Source: an uncultured Lachnospiraceae bacterium
GTDB taxonomy: Bacteria > Bacillota > Clostridia > Lachnospirales > Lachnospiraceae
NCBI GenBank assembly: GCA_910577275.1
Contig: CAJTMW010000012.1
Span: 62,001-126,000, forward strand
DNA: 64,000 bases
Direction: 5' to 3'
The notes under the pieces are model-generated. The model was not told the DNA's origin. It searched no databases and saw only the letters and a list, made by a program, of their open reading frames with translations. Positions 56,969 through 64,000 of this stretch are shown here, one piece after another (within the stretch, counting starts at the first letter, position 1; each line of letters starts with the position of its first letter). Made by a program: the position numbers and the translations under genes.

Positions 56969-58561
56969 TTATTTTCTGACCTGATAGGGCTGGCAGATTC
57001 GTATGGTCATCCCTTTGCCCACCCTGCCGGATATCCGCAGCCCATAGCTGTCCCCGTAGGCCAGCTTCAATCTCCGGTGGACATTGGAAAGCCCGATTCC
57101 TCTGCCGTTTTGCTCCCCGTCCGTCACATATTCCATATCATCCACATCCATGGACGGCCCTCTGCCGTTATCCGTCACATCCACAATCAAAACTTCCCCT
57201 TCCCGGAAAGCGTAAATACGGATAAAGTGCTCCGGCCTTATTCCTTCCGCAAAGGCGTGCTTGAAAATATTTTCCACAATAGGCTGCAGACACAGGCGAA
57301 GCATGGCGGCCTGCCCGGCCTCTTCTATGGAAATATCCACCTTCGGCAACATGCCCAGCCGGTATTCCTGTACCTTCAGATAATTTCTTACGTGCTCTAT
57401 CTCCTCCGAAATCTTTACCGGAACCAGAGGGTTCTGAACCGCATAGCGAAACATTTTGCTCAGGGCGTCCGTGATATTCTGGACTGCCTCCGCGTCCTCC
57501 ATCACGGAGTACATATTGATGGCTCCCAGCGTATTGTAGAGAAAATGGGGATTAATCTGGGTCTGCAGGGCCTTCATCTCCGCTTTGCTTCGCTCCGTCT
57601 CGTTCTTCTGGTTGGCAAGCTGGGTGGCATAGACGCTGCGTATGAGAAAATATGCCAGAGCCGAGGCCACAAGAACGGCCAGAGTTCCCGCGATGAGGAA
57701 CGCCCGGTTCAGGCTCCAGATGGAGGTCTGATATACCTCTCTTGGAATTACAGCCACCGACGTCCAACCGCTCTTTTCGGACTTCTCATACACATACAGC
57801 CGCCCGCCTGCCTCTTTCGGGCCATAAAAATAAGCGTTCTGCGCCGTAAGCTCCTGATAAAGCTCCTCCGCCTCCCAGTCTCCCTCCTTCGTCCCGTAGA
57901 CGGCGGACCCCTTTTCGTCCAGCACCAGCACCCGGATACTGTCCAAATCCTTGTTTTCCCATATCCGGTCCAGCTCCGTGCGCTTGATGGACATGAGGAA
58001 ATACCCCAGAGGCCTTAAATCCTTATAGGAATAAATATATCTTCCGATGGTGACAAAACCGCTTTCCAGTCCGCTCTCGTCCGCTCCGGGCATAAAAATG
58101 GTGATTTTTCCGCTCCGCTCTATGTTTTTTGTAAGAGCAACCGTCTCCTCCCGGTCGATTCTCCTGTCGCTGGTGTAGTAAAAGCCGTTATTGCCCAGCA
58201 CCTGAAAGCTGCTCACAAGGGAATTGTTCAAAAACAGCTCTACCGTAAACTGATGCTCCAGCCAGGATAGAGCCGACGCATATTCCACCTGGTCAATCTC
58301 CTCCTGATAGAGGATGCCCAAAAGCTCCTCCTGAATCAGCGCCGACATGGACAAATCGTCATAATCGCCGATAGCCTTATCCATATCATAGGTAATGTCC
58401 TGCACTATCATCTGCCAGTATTCCAGATTGCGCTCCTGCATCTGCCTGCTGTTGCGGTGGATTCCCACAATGCTAAGCAAAAGCACCGGCAAAAGGATAA
58501 CGGAAGCCAGCCCGATGATAAAATGAACAAAGTCTTTTTTTCCCTTCAGAACCTTTGTCAA
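56969..58561 (-). CDS. YesM-type sensor histidine kinase
   Basis: 530 residues. Helix 1 (about 14-31) and helix 2 (about 283-305) enclose an outer dCACHE-like sensor. After a short HAMP-like link comes the His_kinase domain with the phospho-accepting histidine in QINPHFLYNTLGAINMYS near 350, the N-box IVENIFKHAFAEG, DVTDNGRGPSMD, and GRGIGLSNVHRRLKLAYG. It overlaps the response regulator gene by four bases (ATGA). YesM/YesN pairs turn on pectin or xylan sugar loci; this one should sense the sugar brought by the adjacent transporter. Confidence 0.93.
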   Translation of the reverse strand: MTKVLKGKKDFVHFIIGLASVILLPVLLLSIVGIHRNSRQMQERNLEYWQMIVQDITYDMDKAIGDYDDLSMSALIQEELLGILYQEEIDQVEYASALSWLEHQFTVELFLNNSLVSSFQVLGNNGFYYTSDRRIDREETVALTKNIERSGKITIFMPGADESGLESGFVTIGRYIYSYKDLRPLGYFLMSIKRTELDRIWENKDLDSIRVLVLDEKGSAVYGTKEGDWEAEELYQELTAQNAYFYGPKEAGGRLYVYEKSEKSGWTSVAVIPREVYQTSIWSLNRAFLIAGTLAVLVASALAYFLIRSVYATQLANQKNETERSKAEMKALQTQINPHFLYNTLGAINMYSVMEDAEAVQNITDALSKMFRYAVQNPLVPVKISEEIEHVRNYLKVQEYRLGMLPKVDISIEEAGQAAMLRLCLQPIVENIFKHAFAEGIRPEHFIRIYAFREGEVLIVDVTDNGRGPSMDVDDMEYVTDGEQNGRGIGLSNVHRRLKLAYGDSYGLRISGRVGKGMTIRICQPYQVRK

Positions 58562-59544
58562 AGCCCCAGTCCCCTTTCCTCCCGGAACTGCGCCGGGGTT
58601 TTTCCATAAAATTTCCGAAATACGCTGCTGAAGTGGGAATAATCGCTGTATCCCACCTCCGCCGCAACCTGTGTGATGGTCTTTGAGGGGATACAGAGCT
58701 TCTGCCTTGCGGCCTCCATCCGTATCTGCGTCCTGTAATCCACAAATTTCTTCCCTGTCTTTTCCTTAAAAGCCAGACTGAAATGGGAGGAGGAAAATCC
58801 CAGCCTTCCGCAGAGCTCCTCCTGGCTCATGGCCGGATTCGCCAGCAGATATTCCCGCACCTGCTCCAGCAGACCGTGCCGTTTTCTGTTGCTTACCATT
58901 TCCCATAAAAGCTCCAGATTTTCCTCAAACCCGCTCTCTCCAAATTCATCTGTAAAGAGACTCTCTCCAAGTCTTTCGGATATTTTATCCGCCGTATTGG
59001 AAAGAATCTCCTGCAGGAGCCTTTTCTCATCGCTTTGTCCGATTCCCGCAAGGCTTTTTCTGACCTTTGCTCCCGCCTCCAGCCACGCCGTTTTGTCCAG
59101 ATTCCACAGCGCCTCCACCAGTCCTGTGACCAGACGGTCCATCTCACTGTATTTCAGGGGCATGCCGCTCTCATCCCGTTTGCGCATAACCTCCCTTAAC
59201 ACCTCTGTCAGCTTCTTCTGGGAGACCGGCTTAAGCACATAATCGGATACGCCGTATTGAATGGCTCTCTGGGCATATTTGAAATCGTCATAGCCTGACA
59301 TGATTATCACCGCGGGGCGGATTCCCTTCTCACGCATACATTTGCACAGCATCAGTCCGTCCATGCGCGGCATGCGTATATCCGTAATTACGATATCGAA
59401 GTTATCCCTCTCCAAAAGCTCCATGGCCTCGCAGCCGTCCACCGCCTCCGATATCTGCCCGATACTGAAATCCGACTTCCGAAGCATGGCTCCTATCCCT
59501 TTGCGAAAGACCATTTCATCATCCACAAGTAAAATCTTATACAC
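58558..59544 (-). CDS. YesN-type response regulator (AraC family)
   Basis: 328 residues. The receiver domain has DDE at 8-10, phospho-acceptor D55 in VITDIRMPRMDG, and K105-type lysine in DYVLKPVSQKKL. A helical linker follows. The AraC DNA-binding domain occupies about 225-325 (MSQEELCGRLGFSSSHFSLAFKEKTG..., ITQVAAEVGYSDYSHFSSVFRKFYG, TPAQFREERG). It pairs with the histidine kinase. Its target is probably the -10 only promoter before the transporter genes. Confidence 0.95.
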   Translation of the reverse strand: MYKILLVDDEMVFRKGIGAMLRKSDFSIGQISEAVDGCEAMELLERDNFDIVITDIRMPRMDGLMLCKCMREKGIRPAVIIMSGYDDFKYAQRAIQYGVSDYVLKPVSQKKLTEVLREVMRKRDESGMPLKYSEMDRLVTGLVEALWNLDKTAWLEAGAKVRKSLAGIGQSDEKRLLQEILSNTADKISERLGESLFTDEFGESGFEENLELLWEMVSNRKRHGLLEQVREYLLANPAMSQEELCGRLGFSSSHFSLAFKEKTGKKFVDYRTQIRMEAARQKLCIPSKTITQVAAEVGYSDYSHFSSVFRKFYGKTPAQFREERGLGL

Positions 59545-59582
59545 GGCGTATCCTTTCCTGTTATCTTTTTATCTTTTTTTGA

Positions 59583-59617
59583 ACAACGGACGGCTGACAG
59601 AGCCCGCCGTCCGTTGT
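59583..59617 (-). repeat. Hairpin between transporter and two-component genes
   Basis: Perfect 12-base arms (59583-59594 with 59606-59617) and an 11-base loop, just behind the binding-protein gene. There is no T-run on the minus strand. It may protect the transporter mRNA 3' end or weaken read-through, giving more transporter than regulator. Confidence 0.65.
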
Positions 59618-59659
59618 AAAATGTATCATATTCAATATTTTATATCTGATTTGCGTATC

Positions 59660-61276
59660 CTATTTACGTATCTTGGCAGTACCGTTCTCATACTGCTCGG
59701 TTGCCTCCGCAATAACCTCGGTGCCGCCTCTGTCCATCCATTCCTGAACAAATTTGTCGAAGTTATCCAAAGATTCCGTTCCTATCATCACCTTGGATGC
59801 ATAGTTGATGAACAGCTCCTGCTTATCTTCCTCCACGGAAAGCTCGGGATGGTTAGCAATGCTCTCCAGATTGATGGGCTGGATATAGTCCAGAATATCG
59901 TCCGCGGCCTTGGTATCATAATATTCGATGGCCTCCGGGCCTCCCGCCATGGCGTTCAGCGTCGCCCTGTCAATACCTGCGTCCTTGACTCTGCGCAAAA
60001 ACTGAGGAATCACGTCAAAGGGATTGGGCGATACGGTAGGTATTTCAAGATTCACGCTGCCGTCCTCGTTCACGGTATAGAACTCTCCCTCCACCCCATA
60101 GGTCAGAAATCTCTGAAGGTCAGGGTCGGGGTCCAGCATTTTATCAAAAAACTTAATGATTTCTTCAGGATGCTCGCATTTGGCATTGATGTAGTGTACA
60201 TTTGCCGTAGGCGTAAAGGCCGCGTAGCCATGCTTTCCTCCGTTGGGATTCAGCGGAGACGACACGCATACCCATTCCGCGTCCGGTACGTTTTCCTTCA
60301 GCGCGATATTGTATCCCGGCGCAGCGGAAATATTAACCACCATCATTCCCACATCTCCGGCCGCTGCCTTCTGGTCGCGGACGGTTCCGTTGTTGGTAAG
60401 ACTCTCCGTATCAATCAGTCCCTCGTCGTAGAGCTTTTTATAAAAAGCCAGAGCTTCCTTCATTTCCGGGAGAAGATAAGCGGGAATCACCTGTCCTTCA
60501 TCGTTGAGCTGCCACGTGGTGGGCACCACTCCGTAGGCTGCGAAAAAGGTCTCGCTGTATTTGAATTTTTCCCTTCCGATGTAAGGATACTTTACTCCTG
60601 CATTTTTAAATGCTACCAGAACATTGTAATAATCGTCAAGCGTTACCGGAATGTCAAGTCCCAGCTCATCCAGCAGGTCCTTGCGGATTACGGTACATCT
60701 CCGGGCGGTATTGGACATGAAATCGCCCACCGCATAGATGTGTCCGTCCGGTCCCCGCAGTTCATCCCAGACAGTTTCCGGAACCTGAGCCATCAGATTG
60801 GGGCCGTATTCCTCCAGCAAATCGTCCAGAGGCATAAACAGACCGTTTTCAATGGCTCCCGACATTACCGAGGTGTAGGGCATATCCCCTGCGATTACAT
60901 CCGGGAAATCCCCCTGCGCCAGCATCATACCCAGCTTTTCCGTGAAACCGTCGTGCTGAATCAGCGTGATATCAAGGTCTACTCCCATCCTTTCCTCAAA
61001 GGCCAGCACATGTTCGTCCGTATTGATGTCGGGACATGACTGCACATAGCTGTTGCCGGCGCGAAGTCCGATATCGATGACGGGAACCGCTCCCGCGTCC
61101 TTATCCCCGGAGCTCTCCGCTGCGGCATTTCCGCCCTCTGCTGTGTCCGCTGCGGTCTCCGTCTTATTTCCCTCCGCAGCAGTCTTTCCGGATTCTTCCG
61201 GCTTGCTGCCGCAGCCCGCCAGCATGGTAAGCGCCAGCCCTAAGGCAATGATTCTTGCAACATTTTTCTTTTTCAT
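59660..61276 (-). CDS. Sugar ABC transporter substrate-binding lipoprotein, LplA-like
   Basis: 538 residues from the ATG with AAGGA upstream. A lipoprotein signal (LALTMLAGCGSK, lipobox LAGC) is followed by a Ser/Glu/Ala-rich linker and a large family 1-type binding domain (VIDIGLRAGNSYVQSCPDINTDE, GDFPDVIAGDMPYTSVM, KNAGVKYPYIGREKFKYSE). The size over 500 is typical of LplA/YtcQ proteins that take oligosaccharides, including rhamnogalacturonan fragments. The two permease genes lie directly upstream. The ATPase is not in the locus; a shared MsmX-like ATPase is likely. Confidence 0.93.
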   Translation of the reverse strand: MKKKNVARIIALGLALTMLAGCGSKPEESGKTAAEGNKTETAADTAEGGNAAAESSGDKDAGAVPVIDIGLRAGNSYVQSCPDINTDEHVLAFEERMGVDLDITLIQHDGFTEKLGMMLAQGDFPDVIAGDMPYTSVMSGAIENGLFMPLDDLLEEYGPNLMAQVPETVWDELRGPDGHIYAVGDFMSNTARRCTVIRKDLLDELGLDIPVTLDDYYNVLVAFKNAGVKYPYIGREKFKYSETFFAAYGVVPTTWQLNDEGQVIPAYLLPEMKEALAFYKKLYDEGLIDTESLTNNGTVRDQKAAAGDVGMMVVNISAAPGYNIALKENVPDAEWVCVSSPLNPNGGKHGYAAFTPTANVHYINAKCEHPEEIIKFFDKMLDPDPDLQRFLTYGVEGEFYTVNEDGSVNLEIPTVSPNPFDVIPQFLRRVKDAGIDRATLNAMAGGPEAIEYYDTKAADDILDYIQPINLESIANHPELSVEEDKQELFINYASKVMIGTESLDNFDKFVQEWMDRGGTEVIAEATEQYENGTAKIRK

Positions 61277-61305
61277 AATTTTTTCTTCCTTTCTTTTCCT
61301 CTTGT

Positions 61306-62184
61306 TTATCCTTTTACGGAACCGATAGTCATACCCTTTACAAAGTGCTTCTGCAAAAAGGGATACACACACAGTACCGGAATAGCCGCCACAATGATTG
61401 TGGTCATCTTAAGCGCCTGGGTGGACGTCCCGGTGCTGACCATATTCATACTCTCTATGGAGTTGGAATCCAGAACGATGGATTTAATCCGCAGCTGTAA
61501 GGTATATAAATCACGGTCGTTAATCAGGTAAAGGGGAGTGGTGTAGCTGTTCCAGTAGCCTACGCCGTACATCAGCCCTACCGTTGCCATCACCGCTTTG
61601 GAAATCGGCAGGATAATCTGCATCAGCGTCCTCATCTCCCCGCAGCCGTCCACTTTGGCCGCGTCAATCAGCGCCGGCGATACCTCCGTGAAGAAGGAAC
61701 GCACAATGATGATATTATAAGTACTCAGCGCCGAGGGCAGAATAAGCGCCCAGAAGTTGTCGTAAAGCCCGTAAGACCTCATGGTCAGGTACCAGGGTAT
61801 AATCGGCGCATTGAATATAAAGACGATAAGTATCATCACATTGCAGAACTTGCGCATTTTGAATTCTTCTCTGGACAGGGGATAGGCGAACATCACCGTC
61901 ATCAGAAGGCTCAATGCCGTTCCCGCTACGGTCATCAGCGCCGATATCCCGATGGATTTCAGGATACTCTTATCCATAAGCACCGTCTTATAATTTTCCA
62001 GGGTAAATTCTATGGGCAGAAACGCCACCCTTCCGGAATCCACCGGCCCCGAGCTGCTTAAGGATACGGCCAGCATATTCACATAGGGCAGTACCGCAAT
62101 CAGTCCCACCAGCCCCAGTATAACCAGGTTCGTCATATTAAAAATTCTGTCCGGTAAAGAGCGTTTTATTGTCTTTGTCTCCAT
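61306..62184 (-). CDS. Sugar ABC transporter permease, LplC/CarB-like
   Basis: 292 residues with six membrane helices (about 15-36, 75-100, 112-135, 145-165, 190-215, 255-280). The EAA loop is VDGCGEMRTLMQIILPISKAVM near 183, which docks on the ATPase. It is the second permease of the transporter, 19 bp after the first, and is followed by the binding-protein gene. Confidence 0.93.
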   Translation of the reverse strand: METKTIKRSLPDRIFNMTNLVILGLVGLIAVLPYVNMLAVSLSSSGPVDSGRVAFLPIEFTLENYKTVLMDKSILKSIGISALMTVAGTALSLLMTVMFAYPLSREEFKMRKFCNVMILIVFIFNAPIIPWYLTMRSYGLYDNFWALILPSALSTYNIIIVRSFFTEVSPALIDAAKVDGCGEMRTLMQIILPISKAVMATVGLMYGVGYWNSYTTPLYLINDRDLYTLQLRIKSIVLDSNSIESMNMVSTGTSTQALKMTTIIVAAIPVLCVYPFLQKHFVKGMTIGSVKG

Positions 62185-62202
62185 ATTTTCCTCCTGTCTC
62201 GG

Positions 62203-63144
62203 TCAGATAATCGACTGCTGCGTGGTTTTCTTGCTCAGGGTATTTGATATAAACAAAAGCGTTATCCCCACTACCGATTTGAACAGTCCTACTGCCGTCG
62301 CATAGCTGTACTGCAGATTCTGCAGGCCGTACCGGTATACAAAAGTATCGAACACGTCGATGCGTCCCTGGTTCATGCTGTTCATGAAAGAATTGGTTTT
62401 CTCGAATCCAATCTCCATGAAGTTTCCTACCTTTAACAGCAGCATCGTCATAATAATCGGCAGGATTGTAGGCAGCGTAATATTCAGCATTCTCTTGAAC
62501 CGGTTCGCTCCGTCGATTTCCGCCGCCTCATACAGGGCCGGGTCAATACCGGCAATGGCTGCCAGATAGACGATGGAGCTCCAGCCCATCTCCTTCCAGA
62601 TGCTTGCGATAACCAGAATTCCCCGGATATGCTTTTCGCTTGCCATGTAATAGATGGAGTCCAGCCCCAGCATCTGGCGGAAATTGTTGATGACTCCCGT
62701 GTTGGGCGACAGCAGCGTGGTGAAAATACCGCCTATGATGACCCAGGAAAGGAAATGGGGCACATACACTGCCGTCTGTACCGCCTTTTTGTATTTTGCA
62801 TTCCTCACCTCATTCATCAGAATCGCCAGAATAATCGGTATCGGAAACACTATCAGCACGTCATAGGTTCCCAGAATCGCCGTGTTCCGAAAAATCTGTC
62901 CGAATTCCGGAAACTGAAAAAAGTGTGCGAAATGCTTGAAGCCTGCAAATTTGCTGCCGCCGATTCCTTTATAGATATCGTAGTCCATAAAGGCAATCAC
63001 CGTCCCCGCCAGCGGAACATACTTAAACAGTACGAACCAGATAAATCCCGGCAGCGCCATCAGGTACAGTCCCTTATGCTTGCAGACGCTCTGCCACAGG
63101 CTGTCTTTTTTGGACCCTGCGGCCACAGATGACCTCTTACTCAT
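62203..63144 (-). CDS. Sugar ABC transporter permease, LplB-like
   Basis: 313 residues from the ATG with GGAGG seven bases upstream. There are six membrane helices; the signature LYLMALPGFIWFVLFKYVPLAG is near the N-terminus, and the EAA loop is EIDGANRFKRMLNITLPTILPI near 200. It is the first gene of the sugar locus. In the Lpl/Yte family this subunit pairs with LplC to form the channel for oligosaccharides. Confidence 0.94.
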   Translation of the reverse strand: MSKRSSVAAGSKKDSLWQSVCKHKGLYLMALPGFIWFVLFKYVPLAGTVIAFMDYDIYKGIGGSKFAGFKHFAHFFQFPEFGQIFRNTAILGTYDVLIVFPIPIILAILMNEVRNAKYKKAVQTAVYVPHFLSWVIIGGIFTTLLSPNTGVINNFRQMLGLDSIYYMASEKHIRGILVIASIWKEMGWSSIVYLAAIAGIDPALYEAAEIDGANRFKRMLNITLPTILPIIMTMLLLKVGNFMEIGFEKTNSFMNSMNQGRIDVFDTFVYRYGLQNLQYSYATAVGLFKSVVGITLLFISNTLSKKTTQQSII

Positions 63145-63192
63145 TGTTCTACCTCCCATATGAATTTTTCCTTCTGTGCTTTTGATGGGTTT

Positions 63193-63221
63193 ATTATAAG
63201 AAAAATAAATTCTGTCAGATA
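63193..63221 (-). promoter_or_regulatory. Probable promoter of the sugar locus
   Basis: On the minus strand a perfect TATAAT (plus 63193-63198) has only TATCTG at -35 (plus 63216-63221). A good -10 with a poor -35 is what a promoter activated by an AraC-type regulator (YesN-like) would show. It lies about 50 bp before the first permease gene. Confidence 0.5.
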
Positions 63222-63308
63222 GGGAATTTTTTACGGTTCTGATGGGATATTTTTACAAAACGGCAGCTTTCCGCCCCGGCCCTCCTCCCCCTTACCGGCT
63301 TTGGGCAG

Positions 63309-63340
63309 TAAAAAACCGCCAGTATTTCTCTGGCGGTTTC
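63309..63340 (-). terminator. Terminator of ftsH
   Basis: Stem AAACCGCCAG/CTGGCGGTTT (63313-63322 with 63330-63339) with a 7-base loop. On the minus strand it is followed by a T-run (TTTTTTACTG). Confidence 0.9.
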
Positions 63341-63359
63341 AAACAACCGGTTTTTATTC

Positions 63360-64000
63360 TTATTTTTCGCCGCTCTCGGTCTTAACTGCCGCACCTGCGT
63401 TCAAAATCTCCATAAACTCCTCCCCTGTAATGGTTTCCTTCTCATACAGGTATTTTGCAAGCTCGTGGAGCTTGTCCAGATTGTCGGAGAGAAGCTTTTT
63501 CGCCTTTTCGTACTGGCTCCTTACGGATTCGATGACCTTCCTGTCGATTTCCCTTGTGGTATTCTCCGAGCATGCAAGGGACGCGTCCCCGCCAAGATAC
63601 TGATTGGATACGGTTTCAAGGGCGACCATGCCGAATTCCTCGCTCATACCGTATCTGGTAATCATGGCTCTCGCCAGCTTGGTTGCCTGCTCGATATCGT
63701 TGGAGGCTCCGGTGGTGATGGAATGGAAAATCAGCTCCTCCGCCACCCGTCCGCCGGTAAATGTGGCAATCTTATTTTCAAGCTCTTCCTTGCTCATAAG
63801 ATTGTGCTCTCCCTCGTCCACCTGCATGGTATAGCCCAGCGCGCCCGAGGTACGGGGGATAATGGTAATCTTGGTAACCGGAGCGGAGTTGTTCTGCAGC
63901 GCCGCCACCAGCGCATGTCCGATTTCATGGTAGGACACAATCAGACGCTCCTTATCCGAAAGCACCTTATTCTTCTTCTGATAGCCTGCAATTACCACCT
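63360..64000 (-). CDS. ftsH: ATP-dependent zinc protease FtsH, C-terminal part (cut by window edge)
   Basis: The last ~213 residues are within the window. They carry the zinc-binding HEIGHALVAALQ, the phrase IPRTSGALGYTMQVDE, the helical LMSKEELENKIATFTGGRVAEELIF, and the third ligand region TTGASNDIEQATKLARAM. All belong to the M41 peptidase domain of FtsH, which degrades membrane and regulatory proteins. The N-terminal membrane helices and the AAA domain lie beyond position 64000. The reading frame is intact up to the edge. Confidence 0.95.
   Translation of the reverse strand, partial: VVIAGYQKKNKVLSDKERLIVSYHEIGHALVAALQNNSAPVTKITIIPRTSGALGYTMQVDEGEHNLMSKEELENKIATFTGGRVAEELIFHSITTGASNDIEQATKLARAMITRYGMSEEFGMVALETVSNQYLGGDASLACSENTTREIDRKVIESVRSQYEKAKKLLSDNLDKLHELAKYLYEKETITGEEFMEILNAGAAVKTESGEK

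Noticed and set aside
59300..61039. 579-residue plus-strand open frame
   Set aside because: Antisense to the response regulator and substrate-binding protein genes, both of which are clear; no promoter or ribosome binding site.

Overview
The window comes from a chromosome of the class Clostridia, most likely family Lachnospiraceae. This is judged from the style of the proteins (a DUF5685/DnaJ operon, a YesMN/Lpl-type sugar locus, BlaI/M56 pairs, HD-GYP and Rpn proteins), strong AGGAGG ribosome binding sites and clean sigma-A promoters. No database search was possible, so every family name rests on motif recognition. Most genes lie on the minus strand. Both ends cut a gene: the start of guaB at the left and the end of ftsH at the right.

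Left part (1-16.3 kb): guaB fragment; two divergent membrane-protein genes; a zinc-ribbon/DUF5685/DnaJ operon; a BlaI repressor with an M56 membrane protease carrying an M23-like outer domain; a 2-isopropylmalate synthase fused to an AraC DNA-binding domain; an HD-GYP gene; tRNA-Arg; and a threonine/aspartate operon (ACT regulator, hom, type III homoserine kinase, aspartate kinase). Next come a DUF3892 gene and an Rpn-family nuclease.

Middle (16.5-39.6 kb): tRNA-Gly followed by a small AT-rich islet with a ribbon-helix-helix gene; an ABC-2-like permease; a NagZ-type GH3 gene; and a promoter-terminator unit at 20.8-21.2 kb that has no credible reading frame and looks like a structured, repeat-bearing non-coding RNA. 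Housekeeping and accessory genes follow: glyA, lipid kinase, PAP2, a sigma factor operon, glycosyltransferase, an SfsA-MutY fusion, DUF1653, an AlbA/Schlafen-type regulator, HAD, DUF362 ferredoxin, a chemoreceptor, and a copper module (CopA with a C-terminal CopZ-like domain, CsoR and two CsoR operators).

Right part (39.7-63.2 kb): about 23 kb of co-directional genes forming a uronate/pectin-type oligosaccharide locus. It has a LplABC-like transporter, a YesMN two-component system, GH95-like, GH3, GH4 (CHGH motif) and GH105 enzymes, an aldo/keto reductase, an unassigned glycyl radical enzyme with its activase, an iron alcohol dehydrogenase, Gfo/Idh/MocA, a cupin, an MDR dehydrogenase, SMP-30, a truncated sugar-kinase stub and deoxyribose-phosphate aldolase. 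The grouping of a C-x-E glycyl radical enzyme with DeoC and an alcohol dehydrogenase suggests a dehydration-retroaldol-reduction route that I cannot match to a described pathway.
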